Source: DATKWD01 sp963704815 (lineage in GTDB: Bacteria; Actinomycetota; Acidimicrobiia; Acidimicrobiales; Salinilacustritrichaceae). From it: 64,000 bases of DNA. The notes beneath the pieces are model-generated. The model was not told the origin of the DNA. It worked only from the letters and a program-made list of their open reading frames with translations, and did no database searches. Position numbers and translations under genes: made by a program. Location: positions 434,001-498,000 of the forward strand of contig CAVPHU010000005.1 in the NCBI GenBank assembly GCA_963704815.1. Direction: 5' to 3'. Below, piece after piece: positions 42,722 to 51,320 of the stretch; position 1 is the stretch's first letter, and the number at the start of each line of letters is the position of its first letter.

Positions 42722-43174
42722 ATGGCCACCACGGCTCCCGCCAAGCCACCGATCCGACGGTTCGGGCTGGCGAAGTTGGCGAAATACACCGGAGCGTCGC
42801 TCGCCGGAGTGATCGTCGGACAGTCGACCCTGTTCTTCTTCTCGGCGATCCTCGATTGGAGTCCGGGCTGGTCGAACCTGATGGCTGCCAGCCTCGGTGC
42901 GGTCCCGAACTACACGATCAACCGCTACTGGACCTGGAACAAACGCGGCAAGAACCACTTCTGGCGCGAGGTGGTCCCGTTCTGGCTCCTGACCCTGGCC
43001 GGGCTCGGCATGTCGACCTGGATGGTGGTCCTCGCCTCGTCGCAGTGGCCCGATTCACAGATCGCCATCCAGCTGGCCAACCTGGCCGGCTACGGCAGCG
43101 TGTGGTTCATCAAGCTGCTCGTGCTCGAACACCTGCTGTTCAAGCACGAAGGGGTGGAAGAGTCGGCGAACTGA
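42722..43174 (+). CDS. GtrA-family membrane protein
   Basis: 150 aa with four TM helices: YTGASLAGVIVGQSTLFFFS, NLMAASLGAVPNYTINRYWT, FWLLTLAGLGMSTWMVVLAS and LANLAGYGSVWFIKLLVLEH. The signature NYTINRYWTWNK and the LLFKHE tail are typical of GtrA proteins. These help move or assemble polyprenol-linked sugars for wall glycans. No partner glycosyltransferase is adjacent, although a nucleotide-sugar dehydrogenase lies about 5 kb away. The leaderless start has TACGCT 6 nt upstream. Confidence 0.85.
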   Translation: MATTAPAKPPIRRFGLAKLAKYTGASLAGVIVGQSTLFFFSAILDWSPGWSNLMAASLGAVPNYTINRYWTWNKRGKNHFWREVVPFWLLTLAGLGMSTWMVVLASSQWPDSQIAIQLANLAGYGSVWFIKLLVLEHLLFKHEGVEESAN

Positions 43175-43176
43175 GT

Positions 43177-45379
43177 TCAGCTCTGGGTCGTGCCGCTCCC
43201 GAGCGCGGTCGGCAGCCGGTCGCTCCATGCGCTGCCGAGCCGCTCGACCGTGGTGTGGATCACGTCACCCACGCGGAACGAGGGACCGCCGGCCTCGCCC
43301 AGGTCGTGCGTCTCGACCCCTGCCGCCGACGCCATGTCGAGCACGTCGGCCAGCGCTGAGGGAGCCACGGTGGCCACCACGGCCCCCGGGGTCTCGCCGA
43401 ACGCTGCGATCAGGTCGGCCTCGGCGACCGTGACGCCGACACCCGACGAGGCCGCCATCTCCGCCAGGGCAACGGCCAGGCCATCAGCGAGATCGTGGAC
43501 ACCCGAGAGCAGGTCGTCGAGGACCAGGGTGCGCACGAGTTCAGCCGTGACCCCGAAGTGCTCGAACGACACCTCCGGAGGCGTGCCGGTCTTCTGGGCC
43601 TGACGCCAGGCCCAGAGCGAACCGTCGAGCGAGGTCGGGCGCGGCCCGACCATCACGACCCGGTGGCCGTCGACCAGGCGAACACCCGGCGGTCGGCGGG
43701 CGAGATCGTCGACCATGCCGACCATCGCGATCACCGGACTGGGGTCGATGTCGGTCCCGCGTGACTCGTTGTAGAAGCTCACGTTCCCGCCGACGACCGG
43801 GATGGCGAGGGCGCGACACGCCTCGGCCATGCCGTCGACGGCCTCGGAGAACTGCCACATGACCTCGGGATGCTCGGGGTTGCCGAAGTTGAGGCAGTTG
43901 ACGAGGCCGAGCGGCCGAGCACCGACGCAGGCGAGGTTCATCGTCGACTCGGCGACGACCGCCCGCATGCCCTGCCGAGGGTCGAGCGCGCACCACCGAT
44001 GGTTGCCGTCGCTCGTGACGGCCAGGCCTCGCCCGGTGTCGGCGCCGGTGGACGGATGCTTGAGGCGCAGCACCGCGGCGTCGCCACCGGGCGCTTCGAC
44101 GGTGTTGAGAAAGAGCATGTGGTCGTACTGAGAACTGACCCATGACGTGTCGGCCACCATGGCGAGCAGGGCTTCGGTGCCGTCGGTCCCGGGGGCGGCC
44201 GCCACGTGGGCGGCCTGGCGCTCGGCGAGACCGGCGGGGGGCGCCAGCGGTCGCTCGTAGAGGGGAGCATCCTCGTCGAGGGTCGACGCCGGAAGGTCGG
44301 CCAGCACCTCACCGTCGAGACGGTCGAGCACACGGAACCGACCGGTGCCGGTGACCGTGCCGATCACCGAGGCGGCGACCTCCCAGCGGGCGGCGATCTC
44401 GAGCACCCGATCGAGCCTGGCCGGCTCGACGATGGCCAGCATGCGCTCCTGGCTCTCGCTGGTCATGATCTCGAACGGCTCCATGCCGGTCTCCCGGAGG
44501 TGGACCTCGGAGAGGTGGAGGTCCATGCCGACCCCGCCCTTGGACGCCGTTTCGCTGGCGGCACCGGTGATGCCGGCCGCGCCGAGATCCTGGACCCCGA
44601 CGGCCAACCCCTCGTCGAGCAGCTCGAGGCACGCCTCGATCAGCCGCTTCTCCTCGAACGGGTCGCCGACCTGCACGCTCGGCCGCTTGTCGGCATCTTC
44701 CTCGTCGGTGCCGAAGCCGGCCGAGGCGAGCACCGACGCGCCGCCGATGCCGTCGCGGCCGGTCGAGGACCCGAGGAGGACGGTCAGATTCCCGGCTCCG
44801 GACGCGCGGGCCAGGATCAGCCGCTCGGCGGGCAGGATGCCGAGGCAGAACACGTTGACGAGCGGGTTGTCGGTGTAGGTCTCGTCGAAGACCGTCTCGC
44901 CCCCGACGGTCGGCACGCCCACCGAATTCCCGTACCCCGACACCCCGCTCACCACACCCTCGGCGATCCACCGGCTGCGCGGATCGTCGAGCGGACCGAA
45001 GCGGAGCGGGTCCATGAGGGCGATCGGACGGGCGCCCATGGTGAACACGTCGCGCAGGATGCCGCCCACCCCGGTGGCCGCGCCCTGGTAGGGCTCGATG
45101 GCCGACGGATGGTTGTGACTCTCGATCCGGAACGCCGCGGCGATGCCGTCACCCACGTCGACCACGCCGGCGCCCTCGCCCGGACCGACGATGACGTGCG
45201 GCGCCTCGGAGGGCAACCGTCGCAGATGCACGCGGCGACGACTTGTACGAGCAGTGCTCGGACCACATCACCCCGTACATCGCGAGTTCGAGGTGGGTCG
45301 GTTCGCGAGCGAGGATGCGCTCGATCGCATCGGCCTCGTCGTCGGTCAGCCCGAGCGCCCGGTGCAGCGGTTCAGCCAT
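43177..45379 (-). CDS. purL: phosphoribosylformylglycinamidine synthase II, frameshift near 45234
   Basis: Small-type PurL, ATP-dependent FGAR amidotransferase subunit working with PurS and PurQ. The N-terminus from the ATG at 45379 reads AEPLHRALGLTDDEADAIER, GVMWSEHCSYKSS. After one apparent extra C at about 45231-45236 the next frame continues VHLRRLPSEAPHVIVGPGEG, then FRIESHNHPSAIEPYQGAAT, GEEDADKRPSVQVGDPFEEK-like and CLNFGNPEHPEVMWQFSEAV. Removing one base restores the canonical SYKSSRVHLRRLP junction and gives about 733 aa, a normal length. All catalytic motifs are intact, so the lesion is more likely a base-call error than a real loss. Confidence 0.92.
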
Positions 45380-45387
45380 CGCCGCTC

Positions 45388-45393
45388 ACCGTA
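45388..45393 (-). promoter_or_regulatory. -10 hexamer TACGGT of purL
   Basis: TACGGT followed by 8 nt and the ATG at 45379, with no ribosome-binding site. Confidence 0.45.
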
Positions 45394-45468
45394 GACGGCG
45401 CCGCCAGACCCGAAATACACCGCAGGGGAATTGGCGGTGAATTGCCGAATGGGTCTCGTTGAGGTTGG

Positions 45469-45882
45469 ATGGTTCGCATGGCTGCAAAGCGGGAAATGTC
45501 AGATGAGCACAAAGAGGCACTCGCCGAGGGGCGCCGTCAGGGAAGAGCCGTTCGGGCCTATCTCGAAGCACTCGAGGCGAACAAGCCCAAGCGGGGGCGA
45601 AAGCGCACGCCCGAAACGATCAACAATCGACTGGCCAAGATCGACGCCGAGCTCGGCGCCGCCGATCCGCTCAAGCGACTGAACCTCATCCAGGAACGAC
45701 TCGATCTCACCGCCGAACTGACCGCACTCGAGACCGAGGTCGACCTCTCGTCGCTCGCCGACGACTTCATCCGAGCCGCCGCTGGGTACGGCGAGCGCAA
45801 GGGGATCAGCTACGCCGCATGGCGCGAGCTCGGCGTCGATGCCGCGGTCCTCAAGCAGGCCGGCATCAAGCGGAGCAGCTGA
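45469..45882 (+). CDS. conserved-looking hypothetical protein, 137 aa
   Basis: Basic helical protein: KREMSDEHKEALAEGRRQGR, YLEALEANKPKRGRKRTPET, INNRLAKIDAELGAADPLKR and a C-terminal WRELGVDAAVLKQAGIKRSS. Lys/Arg-rich segments and a possible coiled-coil suggest nucleic-acid or ribosome association, but no family is recognised. An in-frame ATG at 45478 is an alternative start. GAGG 4 nt before the ATG at 45469 gives weak support for the longer form. It sits alone between purL and purQ, convergent with purQ, only 2 bp from its stop. Confidence 0.6.
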   Translation: MVRMAAKREMSDEHKEALAEGRRQGRAVRAYLEALEANKPKRGRKRTPETINNRLAKIDAELGAADPLKRLNLIQERLDLTAELTALETEVDLSSLADDFIRAAAGYGERKGISYAAWRELGVDAAVLKQAGIKRSS

Positions 45883-45884
45883 GC

Positions 45885-46544
45885 TCAGCTCGCGAGGAAC
45901 GACCCCAACAGGATCGATCCGTCCTCACTTCCGAGCAGCGGATGGCACGCGCGTTCGGGGTGGGGCATCAACCCGACCACGTTCCCTTCGAGGTTGCTGA
46001 TTCCGGCGATGTCGGCGACCGAACCGTTGGGATTGTCGACATAGCGGACCACGATTCGGTCTTCGTCTTGCAGCTGATCGCGGGTCCGGTCGTCGCAGGT
46101 GAAGTTGCCTTCGAAGTGGTTGATGGGAATGGCGAGCCTCTGACCGACCACGCTCTTTCGGGTCAGCGCCGAGCGGGTCGAGGCCACTTCGAGCTCCGCA
46201 GTCGTGCACAGGAACTTCAGGCCGGCGTTCTTCTGAAGGGCGCCGGGGAGCAGACCACACTCGGTCAGCACCTGGAATCCGTTGCAGATCCCGACGACCG
46301 GACCACCCTCCCGGGCGAAGTCGGCGACCGCCGCCATCACCGGGGAGAAGCGGGCGATGGCGCCGGGACGGAGGTAGTCGCCGTGGGCGAAGCCGCCGGG
46401 GACGATGACCGCGTCGACATCGCCGAGCGACGCTTCGGTGTGCCACACCAGATGTGCGTCGCCGCCGAGTCCACCGACTGCCTCGACGGCGTCCTGTTCA
46501 CAGTTCGATCCTGGGAAGAGCACGACCCCGACACGGGTGGCCAT
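45885..46544 (-). CDS. purQ: phosphoribosylformylglycinamidine synthase I (glutaminase)
   Basis: 219 aa class I glutamine amidotransferase supplying ammonia to PurL. It has VGVVLFPGSNCEQDAVEAVG, DAVIVPGGFAHGDYLRPGAI, the nucleophile elbow GPVVGICNGFQVLTECGLLP (Cys), and the His-Glu pair in VVGLMPHPERACHPLLGS. All active-site residues are present. The ATG overlaps the purS stop by one base (TGATG), so purS-purQ is coupled. The missing linkage to purL (on the same strand but 0.5 kb away, across the hypothetical gene) is common in actinobacteria. Confidence 0.97.
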   Translation of the reverse strand: MATRVGVVLFPGSNCEQDAVEAVGGLGGDAHLVWHTEASLGDVDAVIVPGGFAHGDYLRPGAIARFSPVMAAVADFAREGGPVVGICNGFQVLTECGLLPGALQKNAGLKFLCTTAELEVASTRSALTRKSVVGQRLAIPINHFEGNFTCDDRTRDQLQDEDRIVVRYVDNPNGSVADIAGISNLEGNVVGLMPHPERACHPLLGSEDGSILLGSFLAS

Positions 46545-46798
46545 CAGGGTGCTTCGCTGACCGAGATGTCGGCGTCCTCGATCACCGGATTGGTGAGGAA
46601 GCGGTCGCACACGTCGCGGACGCGGTCGCGTGCCGCCTGCTGGTCGGCTGCTTCGAGAGTGAACCGGAACGCCTTGCCCACCGTCACCCCCTCGATGCCG
46701 TCGAACCCGAGTGCCGGCAACGAGCGTTCGATCGTGGCGCCCTCGGGATCGGCGATCCCTGGTCGGGGGCGGGTCTCGACCAGGACATCGAAGCGCAT
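46544..46798 (-). CDS. purS: phosphoribosylformylglycinamidine synthase subunit PurS
   Basis: 84 aa. Small dimeric bridge protein of the PurLQS complex. It has FDVLVETRPRPGIADPEGAT, LPALGFDGIEGVTVGKAFRF and a C-terminal CDRFLTNPVIEDADI, the family pattern. GGAGG 2 nt before the ATG and TAGCCT 8 nt before it leave both a leadered and a leaderless start possible. It is the first gene of a purS-purQ pair, 11 bp downstream of purC. Confidence 0.93.
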   Translation of the reverse strand: MRFDVLVETRPRPGIADPEGATIERSLPALGFDGIEGVTVGKAFRFTLEAADQQAARDRVRDVCDRFLTNPVIEDADISVSEAP

Positions 46799-46809
46799 CG
46801 CCTCCCAGG

Positions 46810-47688
46810 CTAGGCGCCCGGCCAGTCGTCGAGCGACAGCCCGCTGATGCGCTCGTACGCCTCGCGATAGCGAGCCGACGTGGCCTCGACGACCTCGGGG
46901 GGCAGGGTCGGCGGCGGCGGGGTCTTGTCCCAGTCGAGACCGTCGAGGTAGTCACGGACCGGCTGCTTGTCGAACGACGGTGGCGTGGTCCCCGGCTCCC
47001 ATTGGTCGTCGGGCCAGAAGCGCGACGAGTCGGGCGTGAGCACCTCGTCGCACACGATCAGTTCGCCGTCGGCGAGCCCGAGCTCGAACTTGGTGTCGGC
47101 GATGATGATCCCGCGCTCGCGTGCCCAGATCGAACCTTCCACGTACAGGTCGATGCTCAACCGTCGGGCGCGCTCGGCCAGGTCGGCACCCAGCAGTTCC
47201 GCGGCGTCCTCGAAGCTGATGTTGATGTCGTGATCTCCGTCGGCGGCCTTCGTGGATGGGGTGAAGACCGGCTCAGGGAGCTGCTCGGACTCGCGGAGTC
47301 CGTCGGGCAGTGCGGTGCCGTGCATGGTGCCGTGCTCCCGGTACTCCTGCCAGGCCGAGCCGGTGAGGTAGCCACGGACGACGCACTCGATCGGCAGCAT
47401 CTCCGCTCGGCGGCACAGCATCATCCGTCCGTCGATGTCGGCGTCGCCCGCGCCCGGCACCGACGCCACGTCGGTGCTCAGCAGGTGATGGTGTGTCGTG
47501 GCGGAGAAGTGGTCGAACCAGAACGACGACATCGCCGTGAGGACGCGGCCCTTGTCGGGGATCGGTTCGTTCATGACGACGTCGAAGGCCGAGATGCGGT
47601 CGGAGGTGACCATCAGGAGGTGCTCGTCACCCGCGTCGTAGATGTCTCGTACCTTGCCGGACGCGATCTTGGGGAGTTGCACCGTCAT
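46810..47688 (-). CDS. purC: phosphoribosylaminoimidazole-succinocarboxamide synthase
   Basis: 292 aa, the long form usual in actinobacteria. It condenses CAIR with aspartate. It has KIASGKVRDIYDAGDEHLLM (nucleotide loop), VTSDRISAFDVVMNEPIPDK, RRAEMLPIECVVRGYLTGSA and IIIADTKFELGLADGELIVC, then DEVLTPDSSRFWP. CATGAT lies 6 nt before the ATG, a possible leaderless promoter. It is followed after 11 bp by purS, so purC-purS-purQ is probably one transcript. Confidence 0.97.
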   Translation of the reverse strand: MTVQLPKIASGKVRDIYDAGDEHLLMVTSDRISAFDVVMNEPIPDKGRVLTAMSSFWFDHFSATTHHHLLSTDVASVPGAGDADIDGRMMLCRRAEMLPIECVVRGYLTGSAWQEYREHGTMHGTALPDGLRESEQLPEPVFTPSTKAADGDHDINISFEDAAELLGADLAERARRLSIDLYVEGSIWARERGIIIADTKFELGLADGELIVCDEVLTPDSSRFWPDDQWEPGTTPPSFDKQPVRDYLDGLDWDKTPPPPTLPPEVVEATSARYREAYERISGLSLDDWPGA

Positions 47689-47754
47689 CGAGGCATCATG
47701 ACGCAGCGCCGATGGTGAGCCAAGAACAACCTGCGGTCTGCCAGACTCACCAGC

Positions 47755-49017
47755 ATGCCGTCCTCCCGCGTCGTGATCATCGGCCAGGGATACGTCGGGC
47801 TTCCGCTCGCCATGCGTGCCGTCGATGCCGGGTTCGACGTGGTCGGCATCGACCTCGACACCGACCGGGTGAAGGCCCTCGGTGCGGCGACCTCCTACGT
47901 CGAGGACGTGTCCGACGAGCGGCTCGCGGCGGCGCTGGCATCGGGCCGCTACCAGGCCTCCGACGACTACGCCACCGCGGCCGGGTTCGACATCGCCGTG
48001 GTCTCGGTGCCGACACCACTCTCCGACGGCGCCCCCGACCTGCGATTCGTCGAGGATGCCGCCGACGCACTGGCCCCGCACGTCACCGAGGGCTCGACCA
48101 TCATCCTCGAGTCGACCACCTACCCCGGCACCACCGATGAGCTGTTCGGCCCGATGCTCGAGGCCGGTTCGGGGCTGGCGATCGGCCAGTTCCACCTCGG
48201 CTACAGCCCTGAACGCATCGATCCGGGCAACCAGACCTTCACCCTCCAGAACACGCCAAAGGTGGTGTCGGGCGTCGACCCGGCCAGCCTGGCGAAGGTC
48301 CGCGGCTTCTTCGACCACATCGTCGATCAGACCGTCCCGGTGAGCACGACCAAAGAGGCCGAGCTGACCAAGCTGCTGGAGAACACCTTCCGGCACGTCA
48401 ACATCGCGCTGGTCAACGAGCTCGCGATGTTCGCCAACGAACTCGGTATCGACGTCTGGGAGGCCATCGACGCCGCCTCGACCAAACCCTTCGGCTACCT
48501 GCGGTTCACGCCGGGACCGGGGGTCGGCGGCCACTGCCTGCCCATCGACCCGTCCTACCTGTCCTGGCGGGTCAAGCGGGCGACCGGATCGGCGTTCCGT
48601 TTCGTCGAGTTGGCCAACGACGTCAACGAGCACATGCCGGCCTACGTCGTCGAGCGCCTGCTCTGGGCGATGAACGAGCGGGGCATGTCACTCAAGAACC
48701 GGCGGGTGCTGCTGCTCGGCCTGGCGTACAAGAAGAACACCGGCGATGCCCGTGAGGCACCGTCGACCCATGTCGCGGCCGGCCTCACCGACGCCGGAGC
48801 CACCGTCGTGGCCTGCGACCCGCACGTGCTGCGCAGCCAGATTCCTCGCGGGGTCACCCTGGTCGACTTCGACGTCGACGAGATCGCGGCGGCCGACGCC
48901 GTCGTCATGCTGGTCGATCACGACGACTTCGACGTGTCCGTCGTCACCGACCACGCGTCGTACGCGTTCGACACGCGCGCCGTGCTGCCGCGCGGCCCCA
49001 ACGTCGAGTTGCTCTGA
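47755..49017 (+). CDS. nucleotide-sugar dehydrogenase (UDP-ManNAc/UDP-Glc type)
   Basis: 420 aa. It oxidises a UDP-sugar to the uronic acid with two NAD. The N-terminal Rossmann loop is VVIIGQGYVGLPLAMRAVDA. The middle domain has STTYPGTTDELFGPMLEAGS and GYSPERIDPGNQTFTLQNTP, which points to the UDP-N-acetyl sugar (WecC/VipA-like) group more than UDP-glucose. The catalytic Cys is in GPGVGGHCLPIDPSYLSW. The C-terminal domain has VLLLGLAYKKNTGDAREAP. CAGACT 7 nt before the ATG is a possible -10. It is divergent from purC and likely serves surface polysaccharide synthesis. Confidence 0.9.
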   Translation: MPSSRVVIIGQGYVGLPLAMRAVDAGFDVVGIDLDTDRVKALGAATSYVEDVSDERLAAALASGRYQASDDYATAAGFDIAVVSVPTPLSDGAPDLRFVEDAADALAPHVTEGSTIILESTTYPGTTDELFGPMLEAGSGLAIGQFHLGYSPERIDPGNQTFTLQNTPKVVSGVDPASLAKVRGFFDHIVDQTVPVSTTKEAELTKLLENTFRHVNIALVNELAMFANELGIDVWEAIDAASTKPFGYLRFTPGPGVGGHCLPIDPSYLSWRVKRATGSAFRFVELANDVNEHMPAYVVERLLWAMNERGMSLKNRRVLLLGLAYKKNTGDAREAPSTHVAAGLTDAGATVVACDPHVLRSQIPRGVTLVDFDVDEIAAADAVVMLVDHDDFDVSVVTDHASYAFDTRAVLPRGPNVELL

Positions 49018-49027
49018 GCAGCTGCGC

Positions 49028-50452
49028 TCAGAGGATGTCGGCCGGGCGATAGGCCGCGGCGGCCGGGTCGGCGGCCACGAGCGGCTCGACCTGGGCGCAG
49101 AAGGCCGCCACCTGCGCCGGCGCGGCGCCCACGAAGCTCAGGGGGTCGCTCAAGGCCACGGCGAGCGCAGCGCGATCGATCTCGAGCCGGTCATCGGCGC
49201 CGAGGCGGTCGAGCAGGTCGTTGTCGACCACCCCCTTCTCGCGGATCTCGAGGGCCACCGCCACCGCATGTTCCTTGATGGCCTCGTGCGCGGCCTCGCG
49301 CCCCGCCCCGGCCCGAACGGCGGCCATCAGGACCTTCGTCGTGGCGAGGAACGGCAGGTAGCGCGCCAGTTCGCGGTCGATGACCGCCGGATGCGCGCCG
49401 AAGCCGTCGAGCACGGTCAGCAGGGTCTCGAACTGCCCGTCGAGGGCGAAGAACGCGTCGGGAAGTGCCACCCGGCGGACGACCGAACACGACACGTCGC
49501 CCTCGTTCCACTGATCGCCGGCGAGGGCGGACACCATGGTCACGTGGCCGTCGAGGATGTGTTTGAACCCGACGATTCGTTCACAACTGCGCGTGTTCAT
49601 CTTGTGGGGCATCGCGGAACTGCCGACCTGCCCCGCGACGAAGCCCTCGGTCGCCAGCTCGTGGCCGGCCATCAACCGAATCGTGGTGGCGAGACTCGAT
49701 GCTGCGCTGGCCATCTGGGCCAACGCGGTCACGACGTCGAAGTCGAGTGAGCGCGGGTACACCTGTCCGACGTTGTCGAGGGTGTCGGGGAACCCGAGGT
49801 GGGCCGCGACCGTGGCCTCGAGAGCGTCGAGGGCTTCGGCGTCGCCGCCCAGCAGATCGAGCTGGTCCTGCTGGGTCCCGACCGGACCCTTGATGCCCCG
49901 GAGGGGGTAGCGATCGAGCAACTCGACCACCCGCCGGCGACCGATGAGGAGCTCCTGTCCGGCGTTGGCGAACCGCTTGCCCAGCGTGGTGGCCTGCGCG
50001 GCCACGTTGTGCGAGCGTCCGGTCATCACCAGCTCGGCGTACCGTGCCGACAACTCGGCCAGCCGAGCCAGGGCCGAGGTGCTCCGGGCGACCACCAGTT
50101 CGAGCGACGCACGGATCTGCAGCTGCTCGACGTTCTCGGTGAGGTCGCGCGAGGTCATCCCCTTGTGGATGTGCTCGTGGCCGGCCAGCGCGCAGAACTC
50201 CTCGATGCGCGCCTTGACGTCGTGCTTGGTCACCCGGTCACGGGCCTCGATCGACGCCAGGTCGACCTGATCGACCACCGCTTCATAGTCCTCGATCACC
50301 CCGGTGGGAACGTCGACGCCGAGATCACGCTGGGCCCGCAACACCGCCACCCACAGCTGCCGCTCGAGCACGACCTTGTGCTCGGCGGCCCAGATCGAGC
50401 ACATGGCGGGGCTCGCATAGCGCGTTGCGAGGATGTTCGGGATCGGGGCCAT
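49028..50452 (-). CDS. purB: adenylosuccinate lyase
   Basis: 474 aa. Cleaves SAICAR and adenylosuccinate. It has ILATRYASPAMCSIWAAEHK, HDVKARIEEFCALAGHEHIH, KGMTSRDLTENVEQLQI, TGRSHNVAAQATTLGKRFAN (catalytic His) and the flexible signature loop GQVGSSAMPHKMNTRSCERI with the catalytic Ser. Its length and residues match the family. TAACCT 9 nt before the ATG and a nearby GAGG leave the leader uncertain. It is convergent with the dehydrogenase gene and divergent from the Cys-rich hypothetical. Confidence 0.96.
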   Translation of the reverse strand: MAPIPNILATRYASPAMCSIWAAEHKVVLERQLWVAVLRAQRDLGVDVPTGVIEDYEAVVDQVDLASIEARDRVTKHDVKARIEEFCALAGHEHIHKGMTSRDLTENVEQLQIRASLELVVARSTSALARLAELSARYAELVMTGRSHNVAAQATTLGKRFANAGQELLIGRRRVVELLDRYPLRGIKGPVGTQQDQLDLLGGDAEALDALEATVAAHLGFPDTLDNVGQVYPRSLDFDVVTALAQMASAASSLATTIRLMAGHELATEGFVAGQVGSSAMPHKMNTRSCERIVGFKHILDGHVTMVSALAGDQWNEGDVSCSVVRRVALPDAFFALDGQFETLLTVLDGFGAHPAVIDRELARYLPFLATTKVLMAAVRAGAGREAAHEAIKEHAVAVALEIREKGVVDNDLLDRLGADDRLEIDRAALAVALSDPLSFVGAAPAQVAAFCAQVEPLVAADPAAAAYRPADIL

Positions 50453-50528
50453 CGAACCTCAAGGTTAGAGCGCAACGCACCGATACAGGTCCGAACGACT
50501 GCACGCATTCGGACACGAGGGACTTCAA

Positions 50529-51071
50529 GTGACGGCAGCGAACTGCGAAAAGCATCCATTCGAACTCGCGGAGAACCCGTGTTACGACTGCGGCTACGAC
50601 GCATGCAAGGCGTGCCTGGTCTTTGCCCGCGGACCGAAGCGACCGGCCATCTGCCTCGAGTGTTCGATCACGGCCGCTGGGGTCCGGCGAACCGCAGCCC
50701 GACCTCCGAAGTACGTCGGCAAGGACATGAAGATTCTCCGCAAGCGCCTCGTCAAGGCGCTGAAGGAGCAGCGGGCCTCATCGAGCCGTCTGGTCGACTT
50801 CGAGGAGATGCCTCCCTACGATCCGACCGAGGACTTCTCGTCCAATCCCCCGCCGCCCACGCAACCGTTCGAGCCCATCGCCGAACCAGCATTCGAACCG
50901 ATCGCCGAACCGGCGTTCGAGCCGGTCGGAGAGATGACCATCGACGAACGCATCGCCCCCGGGCTGGCTGCGACGGGTGGTGGTTCGGATGAGCAGATGC
51001 CGACGATGGACTGGTCCCAGGACTTCTCCGAGGGCTGGAACACCACGCCCGCGGTGACTGCCGACAACTGA
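50529..51071 (+). CDS. Cys-rich (B-box-like) hypothetical protein, 180 aa
   Basis: The N-terminal zinc-binding region CEKHPFELAENPCYDCGYDA then CKACLVFARGPKRPAICLEC has Cys/His spacing like a B-box or DUF zinc finger, as in rhomboid-linked actinobacterial proteins. A basic segment (VGKDMKILRKRLVKALKEQR) follows. A short repeat EPIAEPAFEPIAEPAFEPVG precedes an acidic disordered tail. There is no membrane helix. GAGGG 7 nt before the GTG supports the start. It ends at 51071, directly abutting the convergent truncated purE at 51072, as if an old rearrangement joined them. Confidence 0.65.
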   Translation: MTAANCEKHPFELAENPCYDCGYDACKACLVFARGPKRPAICLECSITAAGVRRTAARPPKYVGKDMKILRKRLVKALKEQRASSSRLVDFEEMPPYDPTEDFSSNPPPPTQPFEPIAEPAFEPIAEPAFEPVGEMTIDERIAPGLAATGGGSDEQMPTMDWSQDFSEGWNTTPAVTADN

Positions 51072-51320
51072 TCAGCGGCGGGCCGCCTGATCGGCGCGAT
51101 GCTCGGCCAGGTGGGCGGCCATGCTGGCGCCGCAGATCACGGCGGAGTAGCCCTCCGCACGAGCAGATCGGCTGAACTCGGCGACCGCTTCGGGTGAGCG
51201 GTGGGCCGACATGACCCGCAGGTCGCACTCGACGTCGAACCCCTCGAGGGTGTCGGCGGCGGGCTGCATCTTCCCCCGGTCGTCGGGCGAACCCATCAGG
51301 ACCGCGAGCTTGTGGCTCAT
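51072..51320 (-). pseudogene. purE: truncated PurE (N5-CAIR mutase/AIR carboxylase), N-terminal half only
   Basis: 82 aa against about 160 for the family. The N-terminal half is recognisable: KLAVLMGSPDDRGKMQPAAD (usually GS-x-SD), VMSAHRSPEAVAEFSRSARA and VICGASMAAHLAEHR. The protein then ends in DQAARR, losing the second half with the conserved LPVIGVP and VQMPGGVPV regions and the oligomer interface. The ATG overlaps the purD stop by 4 bp, so it is coupled to purD. No other frame downstream continues the family. I judge it non-functional; a complete purE must lie elsewhere or another route is used. Confidence 0.75.
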
